A stretch of DNA of 40,286 nt from a bacterium (GCA_030697705.1 JAUYPE010000024.1:1-40286); one strand, 5' to 3'. Shown: positions 5,465 to 12,877, counted from the first letter of the stretch. Numbers and translations: made by a program. The notes: generated by a model not told the origin, from the letters alone.

Positions 5465-5494
5465 TTTGTATGAGCATACTCATCTTTATCTCAA
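5465..5494 (-). promoter_or_regulatory. Candidate promoter of the rplJ-rplL unit
   Basis: On the minus strand TTGAGA and TACAAA are separated by 18 bases and would start transcription just before the leader stem at 5453. The -10 is a modest match, so this is tentative. Confidence 0.5.
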
Positions 5495-5523
5495 CAAATC
5501 AGGCGCAACGGCGTCGTAGTTGA

Positions 5524-5597
5524 TAGATTCCTGCTGGAGTTTATCCTCAAGAGGATATCAGAGCTTATCCCCGCGAAAGAGGGAACGGGAATGACAG
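5524..5597. repeat. Family-B dispersed repeat (copy 1)
   Basis: On the minus strand it opens CTGTCATTCCCGTTCCCTC and closes GGATAAACTCCAGCAGGAAT. The GGATAAACTCCAGC segment is shared with copies at 10055 and 11354. It occupies the gap between the rplJ promoter and the coiled-coil gene. Confidence 0.8.
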
Positions 5598-5610
5598 CAT
5601 GGGGAATAAG

Positions 5611-5886
5611 CTATTTCGCAATGCCGGTTTTGCGCTCAAGGCGGGAGAGGCGCAAATGAAAATTCTGTAATTCGTGCTCCATTTGCACAACCGTACGAAC
5701 TAATGGACCAAGGGTTATTTTCATGTCATGCACATCTTCTTTGACCAGACGAATATCGTCTGCCAAAAGTCTAAAGTTCTCATCTCCGTGTTTACGCAGT
5801 TCTTCCAATTCCGATTTTGTTGCTGTTTCATGAAAGCCGCGCCGGATCATCTCCGCAAGTGTTTCTATAGTGATCTTCTTAGGCAT
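5611..5886 (-). CDS. Small coiled-coil protein, unknown function
   Basis: A 91-residue protein from the ATG at 5886 (an upstream in-frame start at 5922 would add 12 unconvincing residues). After MPKKITIETLAEMIRRGFHE it is almost all amphipathic helix with heptad-like spacing (LRKHGDENFRLLADDIRLVK, VVQMEHELQNFHLRLSRLER). Such MxKK-TIETLA-M-GF proteins seem common in Patescibacteria and usually lack an assigned role. It lies 40 bases downstream of mltG on the same strand. Confidence 0.68.
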   Translation of the reverse strand: MPKKITIETLAEMIRRGFHETATKSELEELRKHGDENFRLLADDIRLVKEDVHDMKITLGPLVRTVVQMEHELQNFHLRLSRLERKTGIAK

Positions 5887-5925
5887 GAGTTGATTGTACT
5901 TCCACGAGTGTACAGATGTCAAAAA

Positions 5926-7050
5926 CTACCGTAGATACTTGATTTTTGCGGTATTATGCTCATCAAGCGTGCGGGAAAAAATCGTGCGGCCGTCTAGAGT
6001 TGAAAGGTAATAGAGATACGAAGACGCAGTGGGGGAGAGGGCGGCACGGATCGCCGAAAGGCCTGGGTTAGCAATGGGACCGCGAGGGAGGCCCTTGTGG
6101 CGATAGGTATTATAGGGCGAATTGATAAAGAGATCGTCACGCGTGAGGGTATTTGTATCTTCCGCAAGGAGTCCCGCCTGCCGTTTTGCATACAGTACCG
6201 TTGCATCAACCTGCAGGGGAATACCAAGCTCCAGACGCTTCAGAAGAATACCTGCTACTAATGCGCGATCATCTGGAACGGCAACTTCTTCCTCTATGAG
6301 CGAGGTGAGAGTAATAATCTCAAAAAGCGAGCGTTTTTCGCCATTCGTCTCGTTTTTGCTACGAAAGTCCGCCCCAATCTTACGGTCAAAATTCTCAAGC
6401 ATTTTTTGCACAATATCGCGCGGATTTGCCGGCGTATGGATGCGGTAGGTATCAGGAAAAAGATATCCTTCAAGACCAGCACCGGACGGAATCTCGGCAA
6501 GAAAGGAAAAGTCCGGCGTAAACGAATGCGCACCGTTCACGACCACCCCTTTGAACGCCTTAATACTCACGATATGACGCTCCTCAAGATACCGCGCGAT
6601 GTCATCCAACGACCATCCTTCGGGAATAGTAATCGTCTCCTCATTTGCGGAACCTTTAATCAGTGCGCGAGTGATGGCGGGAATTGTCGCATTATCAAAC
6701 GAATAAGAGCCCGGCTTGAGAGAAGACGCCTCGCCACGGAGCGAGACATAGGTCACAAAAGCCCATTTTGACTGGATAAACCCAGCGTCCCGCAATGCGG
6801 CGCCTATTTTTCGCGAGCCGAGACCGGGAGCTATTTCTATTATCCACGGTCCAGTACGAGCAGGGTGGGGGAGATAGATCTCGTACCTAAACCACAAAAA
6901 ACCGACGAGCGAACAAATAGCAAGCACACCGATGCTATTCCGCCACGGGTATCTTTTGGCATGCGCCCAAAGATTATTTAAATCAACGAATGCCACACGA
7001 TCGTGTGCTATTTGTTGATTTATTTTTTTGTCTTCATTATTTTCTGTCAT
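5926..7050 (-). CDS. mltG: Endolytic murein transglycosylase MltG
   Basis: A 374-residue protein from the ATG at 7050. A cytoplasmic N-terminal tail precedes one membrane helix (IGVLAICSLVGFLWFRYEIY, about residues 38-57). The YceG/MltG domain follows: IPEGWSLDDIARYLEERHIV, FLFPDT-like YLFPDTYRI, the ITLTSLIEEEV block that carries the catalytic Glu, and SPYNTYRHKGLPRGPIANPG near the C-terminus. MltG cleaves nascent glycan strands at the membrane and helps terminate peptidoglycan chains. It lies 9 bases after the methyltransferase stop, suggesting co-transcription. Confidence 0.95.
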   Translation of the reverse strand: MTENNEDKKINQQIAHDRVAFVDLNNLWAHAKRYPWRNSIGVLAICSLVGFLWFRYEIYLPHPARTGPWIIEIAPGLGSRKIGAALRDAGFIQSKWAFVTYVSLRGEASSLKPGSYSFDNATIPAITRALIKGSANEETITIPEGWSLDDIARYLEERHIVSIKAFKGVVVNGAHSFTPDFSFLAEIPSGAGLEGYLFPDTYRIHTPANPRDIVQKMLENFDRKIGADFRSKNETNGEKRSLFEIITLTSLIEEEVAVPDDRALVAGILLKRLELGIPLQVDATVLYAKRQAGLLAEDTNTLTRDDLFINSPYNTYRHKGLPRGPIANPGLSAIRAALSPTASSYLYYLSTLDGRTIFSRTLDEHNTAKIKYLR

Positions 7051-7059
7051 GACCAAAAA

Positions 7060-7596
7060 TTATACTGATTTCTGATAAAGAAATACGCCGTCCCGTTCGG
7101 CGGTCGGCTTCCATTCGGGAATTGCAAAGGCGTTGGAGATCACGCGCGCACCGGGCTTGAGTTCGCGCATAAGCTTTTCACGCAGGGCCGTTATAGTACT
7201 CGGCCATAAATAAAGAAAGACCACATCGGCATCGGAGAGGGGATAGGTGTGGAGGTTTTGTCGGACGAAGCTTACTTTATCGCCAAGCCCCATCCACTGC
7301 GCACGAAGACGCGAGAACCACACTAAAAAAGGATTAAACTCAACGCCAATCCCCACCGCGCCTCGCCGTGCCGCGGCGAATAATACCGCACCGTTTCCCG
7401 AACCGAGATCGCACACCCGATCGCCCTTTTTTATGTCCGCAAGCTCAATCATTGCGGCTATTCGTTTTGGTTTAGAGGGTACAAACGGCGCGCCTTTGAG
7501 CTGACCCACGATCATACTGAAAAAAATAAACCCCGCCACAGCGCACGCGACGAGTACAAGAAGACCGGAGAAGAGAAGGGCAAGGACGAGTAGCAT
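7060..7596 (-). CDS. Membrane-anchored class I SAM methyltransferase
   Basis: The best start is the ATG at 7596 (178 residues). The longer frame to 7722 would run through tRNA-Trp and is rejected. The N-terminus is a strongly hydrophobic segment (residues 2-30). The SAM-binding motif I is clear (GDRVCDLGSGNGAVLFAAAR), followed by GIGVEFNPFLVWFSRLRAQW and a VVFLYLWPSTI block. Substrate unknown; similar membrane-anchored methyltransferases are often annotated only as class I SAM-dependent. It precedes mltG closely. Confidence 0.85.
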   Translation of the reverse strand: MLLVLALLFSGLLVLVACAVAGFIFFSMIVGQLKGAPFVPSKPKRIAAMIELADIKKGDRVCDLGSGNGAVLFAAARRGAVGIGVEFNPFLVWFSRLRAQWMGLGDKVSFVRQNLHTYPLSDADVVFLYLWPSTITALREKLMRELKPGARVISNAFAIPEWKPTAERDGVFLYQKSV

Positions 7597-7637
7597 AAAA
7601 CTCTTCAGCAATAGAACAATGACTACGATGGATGACA

Positions 7638-7709
7638 CGGGGGCACTAGGATTCGAACCTAGAAATCTTCTTTTGGAGAGAAGCGGTTTGCCGTTGAGCC
7701 TATGCCCCC
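7638..7709 (-). tRNA. tRNA-Trp (anticodon CCA)
   Basis: A 72-nt minus-strand cloverleaf with acceptor GGGGGCA/TGCCCCC, anticodon stem CTTCT/AGAAG with loop CTCCAAA (CCA) and T-arm CTAGG-TTCGAAT-CCTAG. Discriminator G, as usual for bacterial tRNA-Trp. The D-stem has one mismatch. It follows rpmG, a common tRNA-Trp position. Confidence 0.93.
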
Positions 7710-7718
7710 CATTTCCCA

Positions 7719-7803
7719 TCATTATGAGCGTAGCGAAAGATCCCGTATGACTTCAGTGTCCTCAATGCTAACCGGATTCCTCGCGGACGCTCGGAATGAC
7801 GGA
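7719..7803. repeat. Family-A dispersed repeat (copy 2)
   Basis: It begins ATCATTATGAGCGTAGCGAA and ends CGCTCGGAATGACGG with an internal CCGGATTCCTCGC. It lies between rpmG and tRNA-Trp. Confidence 0.85.
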
Positions 7804-7851
7804 ATAAACAAAATGACAGGATAAGAAATGACCCGAATAGAGCCGGAAATA

Positions 7852-8013
7852 CTAGGTCTTTTTAGCTTCTTTGTGCGGGGTGTGGGCGAGGCACCAGCGG
7901 CAATGCTTAGAGAGCGCGATTTTTCGCTCCACGCGGCGGACATTTTTGCGCGTCCAGTAATTGAAGCGCTTGCACTTCGTACATTGGAGGCGGATAAGGT
8001 TTGGTTGGGGCAT
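7852..8013 (-). CDS. rpmG: 50S ribosomal protein L33 (bL33)
   Basis: A 53-residue frame read directly from the sequence. The translation begins MPQPNLIRLQCTKCKRFNYW, continues TRKNVRRVERKIALSKHCRW and ends CLAHTPHKEAKKT. It has the two CxxC pairs (CTKC and CRWC) of zinc-type L33 and the basic middle that binds 23S rRNA near the E site. The ATG at 8013 lies 30 bases after tRNA-Thr, and tRNA-Trp follows, so it sits in a tRNA-L33-tRNA arrangement known from other bacteria. Confidence 0.95.
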   Translation of the reverse strand: MPQPNLIRLQCTKCKRFNYWTRKNVRRVERKIALSKHCRWCLAHTPHKEAKKT

Positions 8014-8043
8014 GATAGATTTTTATTATATTATTTTATCCGG

Positions 8044-8115
8044 AGCCGGAGGTGAGAATCGGACTCACGACCTCTTTCTTACCAAGAAAGCGTTCTACCA
8101 CTGAACTACTCCGGC
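8044..8115 (-). tRNA. tRNA-Thr (anticodon GGU)
   Basis: A 72-nt minus-strand cloverleaf: acceptor GCCGGAG/CTCCGGC, D-arm GTTCAGTGGTAGAAC, anticodon stem CTTTC/GAAAG with loop TTGGTAA (GGU), T-stem GTGAG/CTCAC. The T-loop reads TCCGATT, with C where T55 (pseudouridine) is nearly universal. CCA is not encoded. Confidence 0.93.
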
Positions 8116-8167
8116 AGATAATGCGCGTTCTTTATCTTTCCTGAGCTCGCTTTTAAGAAATATCTTT

Positions 8168-8278
8168 AGGACTTACGCGTCTGATCGTCTATCCCTCGTG
8201 TCATCCCCGCGAAAGCGGGGATCTAGAGTTCGTGGATTCCCGCCTGCGCGGGAATGACAGCCAAACGCGTAAGTCCTC
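8168..8278. mobile_element. MITE-like element with 13-bp terminal inverted repeats
   Basis: AGGACTTACGCGT (8168-8180) and its exact complement ACGCGTAAGTCCT (8265-8277) bracket a family-B repeat (8200-8260). ATCTTT stands just outside the left end and again one base outside the right end, a possible target duplication. No transposase is encoded. It sits between tRNA-Thr and tRNA-Leu. Confidence 0.6.
8200..8260. repeat. Family-B dispersed repeat (copy 2)
   Basis: It begins TGTCATCCCCGCGAAAGCGG and ends CCTGCGCGGGAATGACAG. It contains two short hairpins, CCCCGC-GAAA-GCGGGG and CCCGC-CTG-CGCGGG, the classical two-hairpin REP layout, and lies inside the 8168-8278 element. Confidence 0.85.
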
Positions 8279-8298
8279 ATCTTTAAGGAAGCGAGTCC

Positions 8299-8346
8299 GC
8301 GAAACGCAAAGACATTTTCGTTTCGCTCATTGAACTACTCGGGCGG
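8299..8346 (-). repeat. Palindrome joined to a tRNA 5'-end-like sequence (second example)
   Basis: GCGAAACG (8299-8306) and CGTTTCGC (8319-8326) pair around CAAAGACATTTT, and the plus strand continues CATTGAACTACTCGGGCGG. The last part resembles the acceptor/D-arm of the neighbouring tRNA-Thr. The layout matches 3470-3519: hairpin plus a GAACTAC-CGGG tail, upstream of a minus-strand tRNA. Confidence 0.6.
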
Positions 8347-8366
8347 ATTGCCGATGGGAGAAGGCG

Positions 8367-8450
8367 TGCTCCCGAGAGGATTTGAACCTCTATGTCCGTA
8401 AGGACATGGCGCCCTAAACGCCACGCGTATGCCAATTCCGCCACGGGAGC
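8367..8450 (-). tRNA. tRNA-Leu (anticodon UAG)
   Basis: An 84-nt minus-strand class II tRNA: acceptor GCTCCCG/CGGGAGC, anticodon stem TGGCG/CGCCA with loop TTTAGGG (UAG), long variable arm TGTCC-TTAC-GGACA and T-arm GAGG-TTCAAAT-CCTC. Discriminator A. Confidence 0.95.
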
Positions 8451-8494
8451 GTCCAGCGCAAACGCCTTGTTCTACTTTACCCCAAGTCTGTCAG

Positions 8495-8527
8495 AAAAAG
8501 CAACCACCCGCCGAGAGAAGCGGGTGG
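8495..8527 (-). terminator. Terminator of the pilin-like gene cluster
   Basis: On the minus strand CCACCCGC and GCGGGTGG form an 8-bp GC-rich stem, followed by TTGCTTTTT. It lies about 55 bases after the stop of the gene at 8581. Confidence 0.85.
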
Positions 8528-8580
8528 CCGTTAAGTAAGCACGATGAGGCGCGCGGCGTAACTTTTTTGAACTCGAACGA

Positions 8581-8961
8581 CTATACCAATTCTCTCGCGA
8601 TGAGTTTATAGGTAATCGGACCGCCGCCGCCCAACGGATCCATGGTGCATGCGTCCGGACCGAAGAAGCCGCAGATAATCCGCACAATCCCCCACGCCCC
8701 CAGCATAAGCGCCATGCCAATAATTCCCCAGAGAATAACCGTCTTCGCCTTCCCCGCTCTATCCGCATTTCCTCCATTAATCACATAAGCAATAATACCC
8801 CACATGAAGACGACGGTGGCGAGAATGAACAATAGTGTGATGATCGGCTTCAGGATCTCGTTCTGTATCTTGGCGATAAGCTCGCTGAACGAGAGAGCCG
8901 CCGTGAGGGGAACGGCGAACGAGGCGCCTCTGTGAAGGGAGAGTAGCGAATTCTTAGTCAT
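8581..8961 (-). CDS. TrbC/VirB2-like pilin-type membrane protein (1)
   Basis: A 126-residue protein from the ATG at 8961 (the open frame to 9159 overlaps the upstream gene). A short hydrophobic leader is followed by two long hydrophobic helices (PIITLLFILATVVFMWGIIA and VILWGIIGMALMLGAWGIVR) split by a polar loop NGGNADRAGKAK. The helix-loop-helix with a GK-rich turn is the topology of TrbC/VirB2 pilins. The tail contains two Cys (CGFFGPDAC). No secretion ATPase is in the window, so a pilus role is inferred from topology and neighbours only. Confidence 0.72.
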   Translation of the reverse strand: MTKNSLLSLHRGASFAVPLTAALSFSELIAKIQNEILKPIITLLFILATVVFMWGIIAYVINGGNADRAGKAKTVILWGIIGMALMLGAWGIVRIICGFFGPDACTMDPLGGGGPITYKLIARELV

Positions 8962-8987
8962 AGATATATCGCACCTACCGGAGAGGT

Positions 8988-9353
8988 CTAGAACGCGGTG
9001 GGAATAGTAGTCGTGTCTCCTCCAATGAAATAGGTAATGACGACTCGTGCAAGCGCCCAGGCGCCGATTGTTACCGCCATGCCGATAATGCCGTAGAGGA
9101 TATAGTTCTTCGCCTTGTCTTTGCCCTCGGGTGAGACGATATACATTATGACGCCCCAAATGAACACGACACTCTCAATAATGAAGAGAATTGTGACGAT
9201 GGTATTGAGCGTAGTAATAATTCTTGCGAGAATGCTCGTAACATTGTTGCTGGTCTGGCTCTGTGCCGCCGCGCCAAGGGGCAGGGCAAGAGCCACCAAC
9301 ATAACCGGGTAGTAACGGGCGAGACGGCTTATTTTTTGTTTAAGATAGTTCAT
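8988..9353 (-). CDS. TrbC/VirB2-like pilin-type membrane protein (2)
   Basis: A 121-residue protein from the ATG at 9353. It has a signal peptide (basic start, hydrophobic core, LGAAAQS cleavage region near residues 31-34), then two hydrophobic helices (IVTILFIIESVVFIWGVIMY; ILYGIIGMAVTIGAWALARV) around the loop SPEGKDKAKN. This is the same plan as the next gene downstream, with related helix sequences (IIGMA-x-x-x-GAW), so the two are probable paralogues. A gap of 26 bases separates them. Confidence 0.75.
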   Translation of the reverse strand: MNYLKQKISRLARYYPVMLVALALPLGAAAQSQTSNNVTSILARIITTLNTIVTILFIIESVVFIWGVIMYIVSPEGKDKAKNYILYGIIGMAVTIGAWALARVVITYFIGGDTTTIPTAF

Positions 9354-9399
9354 AAAAACTAAAGATTGATTAATATGACTCACGCATTTACTCCTATGT

Positions 9400-9493
9400 C
9401 GTCATTCCGAGCGTCAGCGAGGAATCCCGTTAATTTATGGGATCCTTCCCTCACGGGACGCCTACTGGCAGTCACTTCGTTCAGGATGACGGA
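9400..9493. repeat. Family-A dispersed repeat (copy 3)
   Basis: It begins CGTCATTCCGAGCGTCAGCG and ends TTCAGGATGACGGA, with CTCACGGGACGCCTACTGGC in the middle, nearly the same words as copy 1. It lies upstream of the pilin-like gene at 8988. Confidence 0.88.
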
Positions 9494-9630
9494 TGAAACA
9501 CGCGGGTCGTAATGGATAAAAACAGAACATGTTCTTGACTTTCACTTCGGGTTCGATTCTAACTTCTTCGACCTTTATCGCGGCGCTCTTTTATTTTAAA
9601 TGCGCCGCCCTCCTGAATGACTTTCTTAAA

Positions 9631-10005
9631 TTATAATCCCGAAAGAAATTGTTGGAGTGCGCCGGCAATCGTCGCGGATGCGGCAATGATCACAATACCC
9701 AAGACGACATACCCGAGCATTTTGCGCGCCGCCTGTATCCCAGCAGAGTTACCCTGCGCCGCCGCTAAAATCATTTTAAACCCCGCCCAAATAATGGCGA
9801 TAACGCCGACTGTCAGGGCAAGGGGAATGATTTTCGCCAATACATACGCGAGTAGATCCGGGAAATCTTTGGCTTTTAGTGGATTGTCAAAAGTAACTGG
9901 ACTTGGGGTTTGGGCCCAAGCACTCCGACACCACAAAAGCAGTATACCAGAAAAGAGAATGAAGGGCAAGAGAGCTGTTTTTTTGTACAATAGACCGTAT
10001 TTCAT
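9631..10005 (-). CDS. TrbC/VirB2-like pilin-type membrane protein (3)
   Basis: A 124-residue protein. A clear signal peptide (FILFSGILLLWCRSAWAQ, cleavage after AWA) is followed by about 25 polar residues and two membrane helices (IIPLALTVGVIAIIWAGFKM; LGYVVLGIVIIAASATIAGA) around a short loop (AAQGNSAGIQAARK). Length, signal peptide and helical hairpin fit TrbC/VirB2 pilins better than the two downstream relatives do. It is in the same strand and cluster as the membrane-hydrolase genes. Confidence 0.78.
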   Translation of the reverse strand: MKYGLLYKKTALLPFILFSGILLLWCRSAWAQTPSPVTFDNPLKAKDFPDLLAYVLAKIIPLALTVGVIAIIWAGFKMILAAAQGNSAGIQAARKMLGYVVLGIVIIAASATIAGALQQFLSGL

Positions 10006-10054
10006 GGAGAAAATCTATGCCGCACTAACTTAATTTTGAACCTCTCCTCCTTGC

Positions 10055-10156
10055 TGTCATTCCCGTCCCCCACTTTCGTGGAGGATAAACTCCAGCGGGA
10101 ATCTAGGAGGATATTGATCGAAAGAAGGTGGATTCCCACTTTCGCGGGAATGACAG
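10055..10156. repeat. Family-B dispersed repeat (copy 3)
   Basis: It begins TGTCATTCCCGTCCCCCACT, contains TGGAGGATAAACTCCAGCGG and ends CGCGGGAATGACAG. The first half (about 50 bases) is identical to copy 4 at 11354. It lies between the pilin-like gene and the SLT-domain gene. Confidence 0.88.
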
Positions 10157-10166
10157 AAGTTGAGTA

Positions 10167-11519
10167 CTACGGCGTGCAACTTCCCGAAAGGATTGCCCGC
10201 TCGCTTTCGGCGACATCGGGGACATACCTGCGCGTTGCGTTATAGCCCGTATTCGGCCGCGTATGCTCATTATTATCAAATTCACACTGCCAGCGCAACG
10301 ATCCCGGACAGTTCTCGCTTGGCTGATTTGCAACCGGTCCACCATTATACGCCGCGGTGGCGAGGTCATAATTGCCGTACTTTCGGAAGAGTGCTCCGTA
10401 GTGCTCGGAACCAACGCTTATATTGTTTTGCGGATTTTTCAACCACCCTTGAACCATGCCTTGATTTGCCACCACACCCATGCCCTTAGCATTAGTTGCG
10501 CAACCGGGAATAGAACTTTTGCGAATACCACATGCAACACTTGGCAATAACTGTATGAGTCCCGTATCCCCGTCGCCACCAACAAAATTAGGATTGCCGC
10601 CCGACTCCCGTGTGATAATCGCCTGCAATCGAGCTAGAGAAAAACCGTTCTTTTGTGCCGCCGCCTGCAAATCGTTTTTGTAAACTCCTAGCGCCCCTTT
10701 TGTGCAAGCATCACTGCCACTATAACTCCGAAAGCTTGAACCCTCAACTTTTGACTGATAGACCGCGCGAATCTGCGCCTGAACAGCAGGGTCACAAACA
10801 TCCACGCCATCAACAAATTTGGAACTCTCTCCCGCACTGCACTGCAGGTCCGGCGGGGGATCAATGTGAATCTCCGGGGGAATGACAATTATCCTTTCCC
10901 CGCCGGGCGGAGGAGTAATATGACACTCCACCGTATTCCACGGTCTGAAGAACTGGGGATCAGGGGAATCTGTGGCAATGCGCGCACCCGCTACCTTCAG
11001 TATAGTATCAATGATGAGCCATGCCAATAAGAGGATGACGATTCCTTTGAGGGTGGTGGTGATGGCGGCTTTTCCTTTTTCATACTGGCTGGGGTTGGCG
11101 GTAAGCCCTGCTGAAAGCATGAGGATGCCTCCCCAGGCGAGGTAGAGAGCGGCGAAGAAGGGGATGAGATAGGTATAGGTGAACCTGAGGAGGTTCTGGA
11201 TGAGCAGGATAAAGTCACAGGTGTTGCAAGGGGAGGTGAGGACGCCGTTCATATTGATACTGCACTCGGGAAGAATCCCCGCGGCAAAGAGGGGAACCGG
11301 GAGGAGCATGGTGAGAAAAATGGCAACTACAAAAATACTCTTAACCCCCCGTTTGTCATTCCCGTCCCCCACTTTCGTGGAGGATAAACTCCAGCGGGAA
11401 TCTAGGGTTGAAATGGAAAAGACAATAGATTCCCGCCTGCGCGGGAATGACAGATACCAGAGCGTATCCCGACTTGTATCAGAACGGAATGACAGAAAAA
11501 AATTCCGTAATAATCTCAT
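10167..11519 (-). CDS. Pilin-like membrane module fused to an SLT-type lytic transglycosylase
   Basis: From the ATG at 11519 the frame encodes 450 residues. About residues 22-57 are the translation of a family-B repeat, then comes a signal-peptide-like run (VKSIFVVAIFLTMLLPVPLF). An alternative ATG at 11309 would start inside that run, so the true start is unsure. Residues 96-203 form a module with CNTCDF and two hydrophobic helices, about 90% identical in DNA to the module of the gene at 13758. A Pro-rich linker leads to an SLT/lysozyme-like domain with the catalytic Glu in IITRESGGNP (E305), GLIQLLP and AAYNGGP. It probably cuts glycan strands outside the membrane, as in conjugative T4SS hydrolases. 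Confidence 0.85.
   Translation of the reverse strand: MRLLRNFFLSFRSDTSRDTLWYLSFPRRRESIVFSISTLDSRWSLSSTKVGDGNDKRGVKSIFVVAIFLTMLLPVPLFAAGILPECSINMNGVLTSPCNTCDFILLIQNLLRFTYTYLIPFFAALYLAWGGILMLSAGLTANPSQYEKGKAAITTTLKGIVILLLAWLIIDTILKVAGARIATDSPDPQFFRPWNTVECHITPPPGGERIIVIPPEIHIDPPPDLQCSAGESSKFVDGVDVCDPAVQAQIRAVYQSKVEGSSFRSYSGSDACTKGALGVYKNDLQAAAQKNGFSLARLQAIITRESGGNPNFVGGDGDTGLIQLLPSVACGIRKSSIPGCATNAKGMGVVANQGMVQGWLKNPQNNISVGSEHYGALFRKYGNYDLATAAYNGGPVANQPSENCPGSLRWQCEFDNNEHTRPNTGYNATRRYVPDVAESERAILSGSCTP
11354..11453. repeat. Family-B dispersed repeat (copy 4), inside the SLT gene 5' end
   Basis: The unit runs from TGTCATTCCCGTCCCCCACT to TGCGCGGGAATGACAG. On the minus strand it is open in the frame of the downstream gene and would be read as a PRRRES-type peptide. 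A further half unit (GAACGGAATGACAG) follows at 11483-11496. Confidence 0.88.
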
Positions 11520-11549
11520 AATGAACAAGAGCAACTAGAGACACTCCTC

Positions 11550-12851
11550 TTACTGCGGGGCGGAAAAAAGATTCATTATTTGCTGGCGCGCGCGGCCGAG
11601 CGCCTCGTTGGGAGAGATGGTCTTGGCAAGTATCCCATCAATCATGGTTTCAAAAATACGAGCGACGGCAGTGTCGTTGGGAATAGGCCAATTCTTTGCC
11701 GTCAGAGCGGCGCGATAAAATACATCTCGCACTGCATCGTCCGAAGCGGAACCGCTGTGAGGTCCCGCGGCGATCACATCGCGCCGGAGTGGTGCACGAC
11801 CGGAGTCCTTTGCATACAAAGCGGCACCATCGCGCGAAGTGAGATAGGCAAGGAACTCCCATGTGGCACCAACGGCATGAGACGCTTTTGAAACGACAGG
11901 AAAGGAGAATGAGCCGTAGGTCAACGGTGTTGCCGCATCGGAAAATTGAGGAAATTGAGCCACACCCAGATTGAGGTGCGGATTTTTCCCGTAGAGACGG
12001 GAAATGTCGCTTGCATAGCCGATTGCCATCGCGGCGCGCTCCTCGGCAAACGCATCAAGCGAATTGCCCTTGAGGGCGTTCCATGAATAATTTTGCGCGG
12101 AGCGATCGGCAAAAGAGGTGTAAAACGACAACGCCTCACCCGCGCTATTGCCGAGTCCGACGGCATTCGTACCGCGCCGCACAATCGGATCGCCTTTTTG
12201 CAAAATAAGCGCGCTCAAGATGTCCGCGGCGCGGTCAGTATTTACTCCCGTACCCATCGCCAAGCCCGTAGCAAGAATATCTCCGACGGGCGTTACCCGC
12301 GCTAACCGACGATTAAGAATGGTAACGGCATCCCATGTTTTTGGCGGCTCGGCGACGCCAGCGGCATTAAATTTATCGCGGTTATAAAAAAGAGCGAGCG
12401 TGTCTACCGATAAAGGCGCGCCGATAATCTCACCCTTGGGCGTAACAAGATTATCGCTTGCAATCTCAGCAAAAGATGCAACGATATCTTTTGCCGCAAG
12501 AAGCGGAGAATCTGCCGGAAGAAGGGCTATTTTATCCAGCTGGCGGGCGATCCACGCATCGCGGATAACGAAAATATCCGGTCCCCGCCCTGTGGCGAGC
12601 GCATTGACGAGTATATTTTCGTAGCCCTCCTCCTGTATCGCGCGGTAGATGATGGTAACATTCTGATGCAGTTGGCGATACGCCTCAAAAACACTCTGCC
12701 ACTCCTGCCCATGGTCGCCGATATCCCACAGGGTAAGGGTGACGGGCGGCGGAGTGGGTACAGCGCGTCCGGGACCGAGAATAATCAAAGTGACCGAGAG
12801 AACTAATAGAGCCGCGAGACCGGCAATGATGTAAATCTTCGTCTTATTCAT
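11550..12851 (-). CDS. ABC-type extracellular solute-binding protein (sugar family)
   Basis: A 433-residue protein. Residues 4-27 form an uncleaved-looking signal anchor. The mature part has the family-1 fold signatures: LTLWDIGDHGQEWQSVFEAY, GRGPDIFVIRDAW, PLSVDTLALFYNRDKF, PKTWDAV, AMAIGYASDI and the WEFLAYLTSRDGAALYAKDS closing region typical of maltose/oligosaccharide-binding proteins. No permease or ATPase gene is nearby, so it may serve a distant transporter or act as a surface binding protein of the envelope cluster. It lies 31 bases upstream of the SLT gene start region on the same strand. Confidence 0.88.
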   Translation of the reverse strand: MNKTKIYIIAGLAALLVLSVTLIILGPGRAVPTPPPVTLTLWDIGDHGQEWQSVFEAYRQLHQNVTIIYRAIQEEGYENILVNALATGRGPDIFVIRDAWIARQLDKIALLPADSPLLAAKDIVASFAEIASDNLVTPKGEIIGAPLSVDTLALFYNRDKFNAAGVAEPPKTWDAVTILNRRLARVTPVGDILATGLAMGTGVNTDRAADILSALILQKGDPIVRRGTNAVGLGNSAGEALSFYTSFADRSAQNYSWNALKGNSLDAFAEERAAMAIGYASDISRLYGKNPHLNLGVAQFPQFSDAATPLTYGSFSFPVVSKASHAVGATWEFLAYLTSRDGAALYAKDSGRAPLRRDVIAAGPHSGSASDDAVRDVFYRAALTAKNWPIPNDTAVARIFETMIDGILAKTISPNEALGRARQQIMNLFSAPQ

Positions 12852-12877
12852 GGATAGTGGGGGAAGATGTAAGCAGG

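Noticed and set aside
7597-7722. N-terminal extension of the methyltransferase to 7722
   Set aside because: It would translate through the whole tRNA-Trp gene. The ATG at 7596 directly precedes the hydrophobic segment.
7722-7943. 73-residue frame on the minus strand
   Set aside because: It is a translation of a family-A repeat and overlaps rpmG in another frame.
7828-8055. 75-residue frame on the plus strand
   Set aside because: It is the complement of rpmG (L33), which is clearly the real gene.
9617-10033. 138-residue plus-strand frame opposite the pilin-like gene
   Set aside because: The minus-strand gene has a signal peptide and two clean membrane helices. The plus frame is its shadow.
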